From contig JADJTQ010000002.1 in NCBI GenBank assembly GCA_016711125.1, positions 868,001 to 932,000 of the forward strand: a DNA stretch of 64,000 bases, read 5' to 3'. The position numbers were made by a program, and so were the translations under genes. The notes under the pieces were generated by a model. The model was not told the DNA's origin and ran no database searches. It saw nothing but the letters and a program-made list of their open reading frames with translations. Below are positions 38,369 through 47,949 of the stretch, one piece after another (within the stretch, counting starts at the first letter, position 1; the number at the start of each line of letters is the position of its first letter). The stretch comes from Saprospiraceae bacterium. Its GTDB lineage: Bacteria > Bacteroidota > Bacteroidia > Chitinophagales > Saprospiraceae.

Positions 38369-38967
38369 TGACTAGTGGAGGTTTCTTTTTTCCAGGTGGT
38401 ATGACAAATACCGCGCTCACAGTTCATAGTTTTTTCGAGCTCGCCGAGCTCATCATAGAGTCTTAACTCACCATCTTCGTTATCGCCATCGAGATAGGCA
38501 CCTTCCGCTTTTAGATTACCATTTTCCCAATACTCCACAAAGGGTCCATTTTCCTGATTGTCATGCATTGTCACGCTTTCCATCAATTTTCCGGCCTCAT
38601 AATACTTCTTCCAAATGCCCTCCATGGTGCCATCCTGGTAGGAACCATCAAGCTTGACCTGCCCGCTGGAATAAAATGTCAGATAGGGTCCTTCATAGAC
38701 CCCCATTACATAGATCTCCTCAATTTCTTTGTTTCCTTCGCGATCGAAGATGGTTCTCTTACCGTCCAATGTATCATTCTTGTAATGGGCAGTTTCAATG
38801 AGCCGATCATTGGAAAATTTACGATACTCTCCGTGTTTTTTTCCGGTCTTGCGTATGATGTCATATTCTTCGACGATACTACCCTGATCGTCTTTGACCT
38901 GCACCATTTGATGAGGTGAACAAGCAATGAAAAGTAAAAGGAAAAAATAAAGGAATACTGGTTTCAT
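38365..38967 (-). CDS. YwqK-type MORN-like repeat lipoprotein
   Basis: 200 residues with the lipobox LFIAC (Cys16). Three or four repeats of the form G-x-x-x-x-Y-Y-x-x-G-x-L follow: KKHGEYRKFSNDRLIETAHY, YEGPYLTFYSSGQVKLDGSY, MEGIWKKYYEAGKLMESV, ENGPFVEYWENGNLKAEGAY. These match the MORN-like repeats named YwqK in databases; many are annotated as antitoxins by homology, with no toxin nearby here. Tight coupling to porQ suggests a surface or envelope role, which is inference. Confidence 0.78.
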   Translation of the reverse strand: MKPVFLYFFLLLFIACSPHQMVQVKDDQGSIVEEYDIIRKTGKKHGEYRKFSNDRLIETAHYKNDTLDGKRTIFDREGNKEIEEIYVMGVYEGPYLTFYSSGQVKLDGSYQDGTMEGIWKKYYEAGKLMESVTMHDNQENGPFVEYWENGNLKAEGAYLDGDNEDGELRLYDELGELEKTMNCERGICHTTWKKETSTSQ

Positions 38968-39177
38968 GTGTTATTAACGACACTTCGCCTGAAATTTATG
39001 TAAAACCAAGATGCTTTTAGCACTTTTAGTGACATCAAGTCTGAAACCCGGCAATTACCAAACGATTTAACTCACATCAAACCTACTAGATCTTGGCCCT
39101 GCCATTGACAAATGAAGCGAAACAAAAAAAATGGTATTCAAGTCACCGCACATCCAATTTCAGGGTTTGGCTAATCA

Positions 39178-41284
39178 CTAATAAAAAGTAAACCTTTTAT
39201 CATCGATATCCGCATTCTTCCTCAGACTTTGAATCAAGCCAGCTTTGGCTTGCGTAGCAATTTGACTTGTATACGATTTTCTTAAAGTAGCCACATTTGG
39301 TGGCGTCACATCAGTTCGATTAATGGGCTTGATTAAATAGACGCCACGGACACCTTCGATCGGTGCTGATACCTGATTGAGTGGAGCAGTCCTGGCATGG
39401 GCGGCCACTGCAGGCTCTTCTCCCAGATTAGCAATAAAGTCTGTGAGAAAGTTTACCCCTTTGGCGGTATCAATCGATATGGAATAGGTCTGAGCCACTT
39501 TTGCCAGATCTGATCCTTGTAGCTCTTTGATTAAAATACCAGCTTTCTTTTGATTTTTTACCAAACCTTCAATCGTAGGTTTTACTGATTCAAGTTTTAA
39601 AGGTCCCTTGGGAGTGATACTGCCGAGAGCAGCAACGACGTACCGATTATTGTAGTACAAGGTGGCTTCTGGTAGATATAAACTTCGGGTGATACGACGT
39701 CAACCTCAGTAGCTGGATCATATGCCCAGCGAATAATCTCTCTGCTTACCTGACCAGAACCAAGAGCGCTCAAAGTAAAGTCATTTTTCTTAAAAGGACT
39801 CGAAACCTGAATTGTCTTACCAGGTAAACTCGCAACAGCCGCCTTAAATTCATCCATGGTGCGATTCGTTCCAGCAAAGTCAAGTATGCGATCATAGAGA
39901 CTGTCCTGAGTGGTTTCTGATGGTATGATGGGTATATTAAGAAAGGCCAATTGTACACCTTCTTCTTTAGTTTCAAAAGTTCGTTCTAAGACCTCCACCA
40001 CATGCACCCCAAATTGAGTGATTACCGTGTAGGGTCTATTTAGTTCTGCAGTGTAAAAGGCGAGGTCATTGAATTCCTTGACCATCCTACCAAGTTCAAA
40101 ATTACCCAGATCACCTCCATTCGACATGCCGGTCGGATCTTGGGTAAATCTGGTCGCCAGAGAATCAAATGACTCAGCCCCTGTTTTTAATAGTGTGACT
40201 AGACTGTCGGCTGTTTTTTGAGCAGCCTGATATTGCTCAAGGGTTTGAGCTCTCAGCAATATATGGCGTGCATGCGCAGAGTCGGCTATTACCATCCGGT
40301 CCCGGATCTTTACAGCACGATAAGCATCATTTTCAATGTAGGGGCCATAAACAGCACCGATAGGCAGCTGAAAAACGGTATCCGCAATAAGCGTGCTAAC
40401 CAGATCGGCTTTTAAGTAAGCCACATCCATGCTGCCGTAATTGTTTTCGATAAATAGTGTATCATTTACAGTGATGCTAAATTCACTGATTTGACCATTG
40501 ATTTCTTCCAAGAGATCGGCGCTATCTTTTTGGTCGGAAGCACATCAAAAGTGAGAAAGTTGACGGTCCGTGTTTCCTCGTCATTGTGATATTCGCCTTG
40601 ATGTTGGGACAGATAGTTCTTTAAATCGGAATCGGTCACCTTTACATCGGTCTCCGGTACTTCCTCATAGGGTACTCTGACATACAAGAAATCTGTTCGC
40701 ACGGTCTGATCGGCATTGTTGGCTTCCACCATCCAGGTTGGCGTATATAGTCCCTTACTTACCAGGGTTGTTAACTTATTGGTTAGCCTTTCCGTGATGA
40801 TTTCTTTTTCCTGATGAGCCCAATATTCACGCAGGTTAGGTGTCAATTGTCCTTGATCAATCGTCTGTTTGATCGAATTAAGTTGAGTTCGGTCTACCGC
40901 ACCTGTGTTCGGATTGGCGAATCGTTGCTGGATCAGAGGGCTCAGGTTATTGCCAAACTGCAAATCCATTAGTTCTTCGACGGGTACTCCCAAGCCCAAG
41001 GCATCTGCTTCTTTGTTGACGAGGGCCTTGTCTACATAATAATTGTATAAATAATTCCGCCGGCTGAAAACGTCAGTTGTTGAACCTGTATATAAGATTC
41101 TTTCAGCATTTTGAAATTCATTCCAGTCAACTTTTTCACCATCAACCTCAACAAGGGCAGGTATTTGACCTCCACTGGTCAATCCACTTCCCGTCATATC
41201 CATGATGACAAAACCAGCCAAAGCTCCCCCAATTAACACGATTAGTAACCAACTGTGTTTTCGAATCTTACCAATTAAAGCCAT
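39178..41284 (-). CDS. PpiD/SurA-like periplasmic peptidyl-prolyl isomerase, two frameshifts
   Basis: About 700 residues once joined. An N-terminal membrane anchor (HSWLLIVLIGGALAGFVIMDM), a SurA-like N-domain, then a parvulin domain with ADSAHARHILLRAQT, FDSLATRFTQDPTGMSNGGDLGNFELGRMVKEFNDLAF and FGVHVVEVLER; it should fold outer-membrane proteins. The frame breaks at the T5 run 40527-40531 (one more base gives KKDSADLLEEINGQ) and near 39667 (one more base gives QKATLYYNNRYVVAALG). The longest frame opens at 41329, but the ATG at 41284 (MALIGKIRKHSW) gives the right anchor. Confidence 0.83.
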
Positions 41285-41525
41285 TTTGTACCAATATTTT
41301 TTATAAAAGGTGAACGTTGAAGTCCTCAAATTTCTTTCTCGCTTCTCTTAGTTTACTATATTTCACAATAACATTCTATTTTATTTATTATGTAAAATGT
41401 TGATTATTAGCGAACTATAAACTTGATAAGGCGATGTCAGTATTGTGTGGTGGCAGGCCTTTTCAAAAAGCACTGCAAATGTAAAAGAATTAGGCTTGAA
41501 AATCAAACAATAATGTGCAACAGGA

Positions 41526-42137
41526 CTATGGGTTGGGAGGATCAACTATTGTTCTTTTATCCAATAAGTAATCATTGGCGACCTTCTCCAGTTCCTCATA
41601 AAAGGAGTTTCCAAATTTACGGATGAGAGCATCTTTTACAAAACGAAATACCGGCATTTTCAGTGATTCTCCCAGTGCACAGGCAGCTTGACAAATCTCC
41701 CACCTTTCATAATTTAAAGCCTCAAAATCAACATGTTCGATTTTAGTGTATCTGACTGGATAGAGATGACAAGATATCGGTTTAATGAAATCGCTTACCC
41801 CAGCTTGATAGGCTTTTTCGATGCCACATCGACCGGTACCATTTTCGTCGTAAGTCAGATAAGCACATGCTGCCCCTTGTATAAGAGGGGTACCATTGGT
41901 TTGGTTTTCATCATAAAAGACGTGCGAGCCCACTTTATCAATGAGCTCATTCCCGGCCGCGGTGAGAAACGGTCTTAATTGTTCCCGGATTTCTTTAAGG
42001 GTTTCTATTTCATCATCCTCTAATGGTGCACCCCAGTCACCCTCCCAGCAGCAGGCTCCCTTGCAAGCATTCAGATTGCAAGTAAATTGTTGTAGAAATA
42101 GATCCTCACTCAATAGTACTTCTTCGATCAACAGCAT
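41526..42137 (-). CDS. DUF3109 cysteine-rich protein
   Basis: 203 residues. Four clustered cysteines near residues 19-31 (FTCNLNACKGACCWEGDWGAPL) and more at AACAYLTYDENGTGRCGIEKAY and ISCHLYPVRY match DUF3109, a relative of the YkgJ metal-chelating family, and suggest a bound iron or zinc cluster. The function is unknown. It is divergent from citrate synthase, with a 240-base gap between. The frame is intact. Confidence 0.8.
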   Translation of the reverse strand: MLLIEEVLLSEDLFLQQFTCNLNACKGACCWEGDWGAPLEDDEIETLKEIREQLRPFLTAAGNELIDKVGSHVFYDENQTNGTPLIQGAACAYLTYDENGTGRCGIEKAYQAGVSDFIKPISCHLYPVRYTKIEHVDFEALNYERWEICQAACALGESLKMPVFRFVKDALIRKFGNSFYEELEKVANDYLLDKRTIVDPPNP

Positions 42138-42313
42138 AAGAAAAGCGATAGAGCAAGTGAAGATGAGAAATTAACCTTAATGCAAAGTCGGCATGCAGAT
42201 AAGAAGTCTGATTTCTATGATTGAAAATTGCTGATTCAGACCCTATAACCCATATCGTATAACAAATCCATGGAATTACTTTTCATTTTAATTAAACAAA
42301 TTCCCAAAGCCTT

Positions 42314-42333
42314 TGTAAATATGTATATTTACA
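42314..42333. promoter_or_regulatory. Perfect palindrome upstream of citrate synthase
   Basis: TGTAAATATGTATATTTACA: two 9-base arms around a GT spacer, centred 55 bases upstream of the citrate synthase ATG, in a 240-base gap shared with the divergent DUF3109 gene. It overlaps plausible core promoter sequence (TTTG at 42312, TATATTTAC). The symmetry is that of a dimeric repressor or activator site, but AT-rich palindromes also arise by chance. Confidence 0.45.
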
Positions 42334-42378
42334 GCCCTTGTTTAACCAATCAGTATTACAACATTTCGAATTAATTTA

Positions 42379-43693
42379 ATGGATCAACTAAAGGAAAAGT
42401 TTGGAGAGAGGTCCGAGATCGTCAGGACTCAGCTAAGAGCATTAATCAAGGAAAAAGGAACCGAACAAGTTGATAAGGTATCGGTAGAACAACTCTTTGG
42501 AGGTATGCGGGGAGTGAAGAGCATGATATGGGAGCCTTCGAGTCTTGATCCTATCGAGGGTATCAAATTTCGTGGTTTTAGTATTCCTTCTCTGCGCGAA
42601 AAACTGCCTAGAATCAATGGTAGCGCTGAACCCATGCCAGAAGGACTGTTTTGGTTAATGTTGGTTGGTGAAATACCAAATGAGTCTCAGGTGCAATGGC
42701 TTTCAGATGAATGGGAACGAAGATGTCAGATTAAGGACCATACTTTTAGAATGTTGGATTCATTGCCCCTGGATACTCATCCAATGACTCAATTTACGAT
42801 GGGTGTGTTGTCTCTGCAGAGCGACAGTGTATTCGCAAAAAGGTATTTCGAGGGCATGAGTAAATCAGAATATTGGGACGCTTCTTACGAAGATGCCATG
42901 AATCTGATTGCAAAATTACCCAAGCTGGCAGCCTATATATATCGCAGATCCTTTCATAACAATCAGCAGATTGAGCCAGATCCCACGTTAGATTGGGGTG
43001 CCAATTATGCTCACATGTTGGGTAATGATCGTAAAGATTTCTATGACTTCATGCGATTATATTTAACCATTCATGCTGATCATGAGGGCGGTAATGCTTC
43101 TGCCCATACTGTCCATCTGGTGAGCTCCACGCTATCTGATGCGTACATGTCCTTTTCAGCAGGTATGACTGCTCTGGCAGGGCCTTTACATGGGCTGGCC
43201 AATCAGGAGGTGATCAAGTTTGTTTTTGAAATGCTGGATGAGATTGGAAACCAAAATCCTACTAAAGAGGAAATAGCCGAATTTGTAAACCGTACCTTAA
43301 GCGAAGGCAAAGTAATACCAGAGTTATGGTCATGCTGTTCTGCGAGAGCCAGACCCCAGGTTTATCGCACAAAAGCGTTTTGCGGAGAGACATCTTGGGG
43401 ACTCGACAATCGTACAAGTTGTGTGGAAGTTGTTTGATGTGGTGCCACCAATTCTTCAGTCGTTAGGTAAGGTTAAGAATCCTTGGCCTAATGTCGACGC
43501 ACACTCCGGAGCGATATTGGTACATTACGGCATGAAAGAATTTACCTACTACACGGTACTTTTTGGTGTATCAAGAGCCCTCGGTGTCTTATCAGCCTTG
43601 TGCTGGAGTCGAGCCATTGGCTTTCCACTGGAGCGACCAAAATCCGTGACCAGTCAATGGTTATTTAATTTTATCGAACAAAAAAATGGTTAA
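42379..43693 (+). CDS. Citrate synthase, eukaryotic (mitochondrial) type, one frameshift
   Basis: Condenses oxaloacetate and acetyl-CoA, the first TCA step. The sequence follows the eukaryotic-type family rather than the usual bacterial GltA: GGMRGVKSMIWEPSSLDPIEGIKFRGFSIP, PMPEGLFWLMLVGEIP and the catalytic His in GPLHGLANQEVI. After the break come YGHAVL, the Asp in NVDAHSGAIL and FGVSRALGVLSALCWSRAIGFPLERPKS. An extra A at 43322 shifts the frame; removing it reads GKVIPGYGHAVLREPDPRF... continuously, about 437 residues, all catalytic residues intact. It is 9 bases upstream of gcvH. Confidence 0.9.
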
Positions 43694-43702
43694 CTCAATA
43701 AT

Positions 43703-44116
43703 ATGAATTTACCCGAAGACCTTAGATACACGAATGAGCATGAATGGATAAAGATAGACCAAAATGCATCGGATGACGATAAGATAATAGCCATCATTGG
43801 CATTACGGACTTTGCCCAGAGTGAATTGGGAGACCTGGTCTATGTGGAGGTAGATACTGTTGGAGAAATGCTTCAGAAAGATGATATTTTTGGAACCGTG
43901 GAAGCAGTGAAAACTACCTCAGATCTTTTTATGCCCATATCAGGTACTGTCTTGGCATTTAATGAAGCGATTAGTGAGACAGGAGGAGATAATCCCGCTC
44001 TGATCAATGAAGATCCCTATGGAAAGGGTTGGATCATCAAAATTGAAGTTGATGACCCTGCAGATATTGACACCTTACTTACAGCAGAAGAATATGAAAA
44101 TTTGATTAGTGGTTAA
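43703..44116 (+). CDS. gcvH: Glycine cleavage system H protein
   Basis: 137 residues. The lipoyl-lysine is Lys70 in DIFGTVEAVKTTSDLF; N-terminal RYTNEHEWIKID and C-terminal NEDPYGKGWIIKIEVDD are family marks. It shuttles the aminomethyl group between GcvP, GcvT and Lpd, none of which is in view, so this is a scattered gcv gene, a common arrangement. It follows citrate synthase closely and may be cotranscribed. The frame is intact. Confidence 0.94.
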   Translation: MNLPEDLRYTNEHEWIKIDQNASDDDKIIAIIGITDFAQSELGDLVYVEVDTVGEMLQKDDIFGTVEAVKTTSDLFMPISGTVLAFNEAISETGGDNPALINEDPYGKGWIIKIEVDDPADIDTLLTAEEYENLISG

Positions 44117-44171
44117 AAGCGATACACCACTTTAGGGCATCTCTGCATCTTTATGAATAGATCACAAGAAG

Positions 44172-44537
44172 GTGAGGTATAACTATGCTGCAGCATTTTG
44201 GTCACTGTTGATACTTGGTCTTTCACTAATGCCTGGAAAGAGCCTTCCAAAAGTGGGATGGCAAATGTTTATTCATCTTGACAAGTTGGCACATTTCATA
44301 ATTTATGGTGTATTGGCCGGACTACTTGTCCTGACTCATTGTAAGACTGCTAGTGGAAGGGTCGGTATCAAAGACCTGGGTTATGTCATCTTGATTTGTA
44401 CGATCTATGGAGCGATCTTAGAAGCCATGCAATATTTCTTTTTATCAGATCGATTTTTTGAAATTCCTGATATTATTGCTAATATTATTGGCTCGATTGC
44501 AGGGACTGTTTTTGTTTACTTATTTTTAAAAAGATAG
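44172..44537 (+). CDS. VanZ-like family membrane protein
   Basis: 121 residues with four membrane segments: AAAFWSLLILGLSLMPG, DKLAHFIIYGVLAGLLVLTHC, LGYVILICTIYGAILEAMQYFF and IIANIIGSIAGTVFVYLF. The HLDKLAHFIIYG motif and the E-x-x-Q of helix 3 are typical VanZ marks. VanZ itself raises teicoplanin resistance; most relatives have no known role. The start is a GTG at 44172; no in-frame ATG gives a complete first helix. Confidence 0.8.
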   Translation: MRYNYAAAFWSLLILGLSLMPGKSLPKVGWQMFIHLDKLAHFIIYGVLAGLLVLTHCKTASGRVGIKDLGYVILICTIYGAILEAMQYFFLSDRFFEIPDIIANIIGSIAGTVFVYLFLKR

Positions 44538-44541
44538 AATT

Positions 44542-45453
44542 ATGGATATTTCCATTGATGGACGTACTCTGGTCCTTGCCCTTTTAGGGGTAATGATACT
44601 GGTAGTCGTTCTCATTCTAGTGTTCCGAAGTATAGTAGGAAAGAAGGCATCGGAAGATTTGGCCGAAAAATACAGTGGTAAGAAGTGGGCTTCTCCATTG
44701 CAAGCAAGGTCTAAATATCCGGATGTCGATGTCTTTAACTTGAGTGGACCATTATTCAATTTCGGACTGGCTGCCTCTCTGGGTCTTACCCTATTGGCTT
44801 TTAGCTGGACTCAAAGAGATGATGAAGTCTTCATACCCGAAGATGCTCTCACCATTGAAGATGATATCGAAATCGAACCACCTCGAACCGCTGAGCCACC
44901 GCCACCACCACCTCCTCCTCCCCCTCCGGTGATTGAAGAAGTTCCGGAAGAGGAAATTCTGGAGGATGAGGAGCCAGAGTTCGTGGATCAGTCAGTTGAA
45001 GAGGAGACCGTCGGAAGCTCCTGTTGTCGAGGCACCACCACCGCCACCACCGCCACCACCGCCACCACCAGAACCCAAAGTGGAGGAATTTTTAAAGTGG
45101 TTGAGCAGATGCCTCGTTTTCCAGGTTGCGAAAATGAAGCAGGAGACAATAACGCCAAGAAAGCTTGTGCTGACAAAAAGATGCTTGAATTTATTTATAA
45201 GAATATCAAGTACCCTGCAATAGCACGTGAAAACGGAGTCGAGGGCATGTGTGTTGTGCGCTTTGTTGTAGAAAGAGACGGAGCGATCACTGACGCCCAA
45301 GTGGTTCGTGATATTGGTGCCGGTTGTGGAGATGAGTCACTCCGGGTAGTTAACCTAATGAATGGTATGGGTGAGAAATGGACACCTGGCAAACAAAGAG
45401 GGAGAGCTGTGAGGGTTCAATTTAACCTTCCGGTCAAATTCCAGCTTGAGTAA
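44542..45453 (+). CDS. Energy transducer TonB, compensating frameshifts in the proline linker
   Basis: Couples the proton motive force to TonB-dependent receptors. There are two helices (about 9-29 and 72-88), an acidic/proline-rich linker with a run of 11 prolines, and a C-terminal TonB domain (about 215-303; KYPAIARENGVEGMCVVRFVVERDGAITDAQVV). An extra G at 45013-45014 shifts the frame, and a missing base near 45087-45093 restores it. Corrected, the intervening stretch reads EAPVVEAPPP...PEPKVEEIFKVVEQMPRF, a second proline run, instead of the Thr-rich CCRGTTTATTATT now encoded. It may energise the receptor encoded at 53.1 kb, though TonB is usually shared. Confidence 0.88.
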   Translation: MDISIDGRTLVLALLGVMILVVVLILVFRSIVGKKASEDLAEKYSGKKWASPLQARSKYPDVDVFNLSGPLFNFGLAASLGLTLLAFSWTQRDDEVFIPEDALTIEDDIEIEPPRTAEPPPPPPPPPPPVIEEVPEEEILEDEEPEFVDQSVEEETVGSSCCRGTTTATTATTATTRTQSGGIFKVVEQMPRFPGCENEAGDNNAKKACADKKMLEFIYKNIKYPAIARENGVEGMCVVRFVVERDGAITDAQVVRDIGAGCGDESLRVVNLMNGMGEKWTPGKQRGRAVRVQFNLPVKFQLE

Positions 45454-45480
45454 TTCCAACTTTAAATGATATTTGTTTGA

Positions 45481-45510
45481 AGGGAGTAGTCGTCTGATTA
45501 CTCCCTTTTT
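45481..45510 (+). terminator. Rho-independent terminator after tonB
   Basis: GGGAGTA...TACTCCC, a 7-bp stem with a 10-base loop, followed by TTTTT. It lies 30 bases after the tonB stop. The remaining gap to 45752 shows no gene. Confidence 0.6.
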
Positions 45511-45752
45511 CGTGGTACGCCTAATCTAAAGCACGCTATAATATATTGGGAGTTGGTTGTCCAAAACAAAATTCAACAATTTGACTACGAAACCTCCGAA
45601 ATAAAACTCTTTCTACACAGATTCTACGATTTATTGCCGTCAGACTAACAGAAGGAGCCAAGTTTAATTTCCGAAACCAGAAATAAATCGAACATATCTA
45701 GGTTAAATCGTGTTAGGATATTAGAAGGATTGTTTAATTAATAAATAAGAAA

Positions 45753-46142
45753 ATGAAAAATACAAGTAAAGTTTTGATCAGTGTGGGATTTGGTGCCATC
45801 ATTGGGGGTGTAGCAGGATACTATCTTAATAGCACTGAAGGCAAAAAAATGCAAAAAAAGGTAAAAAAACAGGCTGAAAAGATGCGGAAGGATGTAACGA
45901 AATCAATCGAGTCTGGTAAGGAACAGATAATGGACAAAGTCAATCATATGACCGAGTACACTAAAGAAAAAGTGGGTGAAATTAAATCCAGTTTATATGA
46001 TAGGTTTGAATCTGCTGTCGATGCCACTGAAGATGTTACGGAGGAAGTAAAGTCAAAATTTGAAAAAGGTGTTGACAAGGCAAAAACAAAAGTAAAAGAG
46101 CAATCAGCCAAAATCAGAACTGCGGAGCATAATTCCATTTAG
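45753..46142 (+). CDS. YtxH-domain protein
   Basis: 129 residues. A glycine-rich helix at the N-terminus (VLISVGFGAIIGGVAGYYL) is followed by a long, strongly charged Lys/Glu coiled-coil tail (KKMQKKVKKQAEKMRKDV..., TEEVKSKFEKGVDKAKTKVKEQ). This is the YtxH (gas-vesicle-like) layout, usually induced by general stress. It is the first gene of a three-gene run with a phage-holin-family protein, an arrangement common in this phylum. Confidence 0.78.
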   Translation: MKNTSKVLISVGFGAIIGGVAGYYLNSTEGKKMQKKVKKQAEKMRKDVTKSIESGKEQIMDKVNHMTEYTKEKVGEIKSSLYDRFESAVDATEDVTEEVKSKFEKGVDKAKTKVKEQSAKIRTAEHNSI

Positions 46143-46157
46143 TGAAATCGTAATCAT

Positions 46158-46505
46158 ATGATGTCTCAACATGCCGGTGAAATTGTTGGTTATGTCAAGG
46201 AATATAGTGCAAAACAAGTAAAACTTGTCAAGCTGGACCTAGCGGAGCGTATTTCAAAAATTACCTCAGGATTGGCGTTAATGATGGTGGCATTTGTACT
46301 GCTGCTATTTATCTTACTGCTTTTAAGTATTGCTGCTGGTATCTATCTTGGAGAAGTTTGGGGTTCTTATGCCTTATCTTTCCTGTTCCTTTCCGGGTTT
46401 TACCTGATTGTGGGTATATTACTATTCGTTTTTAAAAAATCTTTAGTGATTAACCCAATTCTTGAGGTAGTAATCAATGAAATGATGAAACAGGATGAAG
46501 AATAG
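46158..46505 (+). CDS. Phage holin family (DUF1469) membrane protein
   Basis: 115 residues with two membrane helices (about 40-62 and 70-95: LALMMVAFVLLLFILLLLSIAAGIYLG and YALSFLFLSGFYLIVGILLFVFKKSL), preceded by a basic amphipathic region (AKQVKLVKLDLAERISKITSG). This matches the Phage_holin_3_6/DUF1469 family of cellular proteins; the name does not mean a phage origin. It overlaps the next gene by 11 bases. Confidence 0.75.
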   Translation: MMSQHAGEIVGYVKEYSAKQVKLVKLDLAERISKITSGLALMMVAFVLLLFILLLLSIAAGIYLGEVWGSYALSFLFLSGFYLIVGILLFVFKKSLVINPILEVVINEMMKQDEE

Positions 46506-46851
46506 AATTCGAACACTTGAAGAGTTAAGAGAGGAAAAGAGATTGCTGCAACTGGAAATTGATGTTACGGAAAAATTGATTGTGGAATCTCTTCATTTTT
46601 CAAAAGAAAATATCTTGCAAGGTGTGGCAGATTCTTTCTTTTCTATGATCAGAAAAGAACCTCTCGACGAGCAAGATATCTTTTCGGCATTTGCTCAACC
46701 AGACCAAGATAAATCAGGATGGCTTCAAAAAATAATTCCTCTTTTACCTTTCATGATAAAAATCGCCGGTTCTCTTTATGAAAAGAGAAAAACCAGAAAA
46801 AAAATAAAATCTAAATCTGGTGATATTCAACTGCGTAAGGTAGCTAGCTAA
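46495..46851 (+). CDS. Uncharacterised protein of the YtxH-holin cluster
   Basis: 118 residues, no family recognised. It has an N-terminal coiled coil (RIRTLEELREEKRLLQLEIDVTEKLIVESL), one weak hydrophobic stretch (LQKIIPLLPFMIKIAGSLY) and a very basic tail (EKRKTRKKIKSKSGD). Its position and overlap make it a probable partner of the YtxH and holin-like proteins. It converges on the SDR gene with 3 bases between stops. Confidence 0.6.
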   Translation: MKNRIRTLEELREEKRLLQLEIDVTEKLIVESLHFSKENILQGVADSFFSMIRKEPLDEQDIFSAFAQPDQDKSGWLQKIIPLLPFMIKIAGSLYEKRKTRKKIKSKSGDIQLRKVAS

Positions 46852-46854
46852 ACT

Positions 46855-47567
46855 TTATTTCGGTATGGAAGGTCTCACCTCTATCTTGCTGGGAAGTGTT
46901 CGGGCTGGCATGGCGAGCAAGTCGATCACGATCTGACCAATGTCTGCAGGCTGAATTTTCCACGAATCTGCTTCGGTAGGAATCCGATCATTAAAGTGAG
47001 TAGCAACTGAACCAGGCATTATCGTTGACACCTTAATGCCTTTCTTTCGTACATCCAACATAAGTGCTTGCGTAAATCCCACCAAACCAAATTTGCTGGC
47101 ATTGTAAGCTGTACCCGCCGCAAAAAAGTTGGTTCCGGCCAGACTGGCAACGGTAATGATGTAGCCTTTGCTTTCCTCTAGTTTGGCCAGACTTGCTTTG
47201 ACACTATTAAATACACCCGTGAGGTTAATGTCAATCGTATCGTGCCACTGTTGCGGCGTCAATTGGTCAATCGGTGCAAAATGACCCACTCCGGCATTAG
47301 CAATCAACACATCAAGTGATCCAAACTTTGAGCAAACATAATCAACCGAGTGTTGCTGATCTTCGAGCGACCTCACATCGGCAACCAGATATGCTATCTG
47401 ATCCGATATTTTTGCAATTTGTTGGATGCGCTTTTTAGTTTCTCCTCATTTCTTCCAGTAATGACTACTTGCATCCCCTGATGCAACATAGCCTCAGCAA
47501 TTCCATATCCGATCCCGATGCTTCCACCCGTGATCAGCGCATTTTTTCCAGCCAGCTTACTCTTCAT
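46855..47567 (-). CDS. SDR-family oxidoreductase, one frameshift
   Basis: Classical short-chain dehydrogenase with cofactor loop ITGGSIGIGYGIAEAML, NAG motif LIANAGVGHF, catalytic Ser in TVASLAG and YNASK (YxxxK intact). The ATG lies at 47567 (MKSKLAGKNALITGG), but the frame breaks at the T5 run 47432-47436: on the minus strand one more A gives NEEKLKKRIQQIAKISDQIAYLVADVRSLEDQQ. Total about 238 residues. Likely a 3-oxoacyl- or alcohol-type reductase; substrate unknown. Unlike the SDR at 8.1 kb it has a complete active site. Confidence 0.83.
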
Positions 47568-47949
47568 TTCGTCTTTTCTTTGGACAAATAAAATAGTTAA
47601 ACAGCCCTGACCTCTAAAAGTTTGTGCCGATAGGATCGACTACGACCTTGCACAATCTACATAAACTAAAATCTTGGCCCCCAAACCCATCAGAGAGTCA
47701 ATCAACAATGTTCGTAGCAGTTGAAAAATCGACGAGATATTTGGATGGATTAAATTTGGAGATTTGTAAAAATATTTCTCAATTTAGTAACTTTCCCAAA
47801 TAAAGATGCCTGAGAATAGTTGATCTGCCAAAGAAAACGCCATCTTGGAAAGGACCTCCACCATCAAAAAAATATCCGTGACCTTCACTTTGGTGACCGG
47901 ATTTTGCGATATCAAACTTTATTAGAACTTCAAACAAAACGAAAACTTC
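47568..47949. other. Intergenic region between divergent SDR and MFS genes
   Basis: 382 bases with no coding signal. It must hold the promoters of the divergent SDR and MFS genes; I could not identify a convincing TAnnTTTG/TTTG pair or operator. No repeat was seen. Confidence 0.5.

Noticed and set aside
38365..38967. Toxin-antitoxin system
   Set aside because: YwqK-like repeat proteins are often labelled antitoxins, but no toxin gene is adjacent and the protein is a surface lipoprotein.
44992..45300. Minus-strand frame with a poly-Gly run opposite tonB
   Set aside because: It is the complement of the TonB proline codons; composition is explained by the linker.
46158..46505. Prophage remnant because of the holin-like protein
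   Set aside because: No other phage genes; DUF1469 proteins with YtxH neighbours are ordinary cellular genes.
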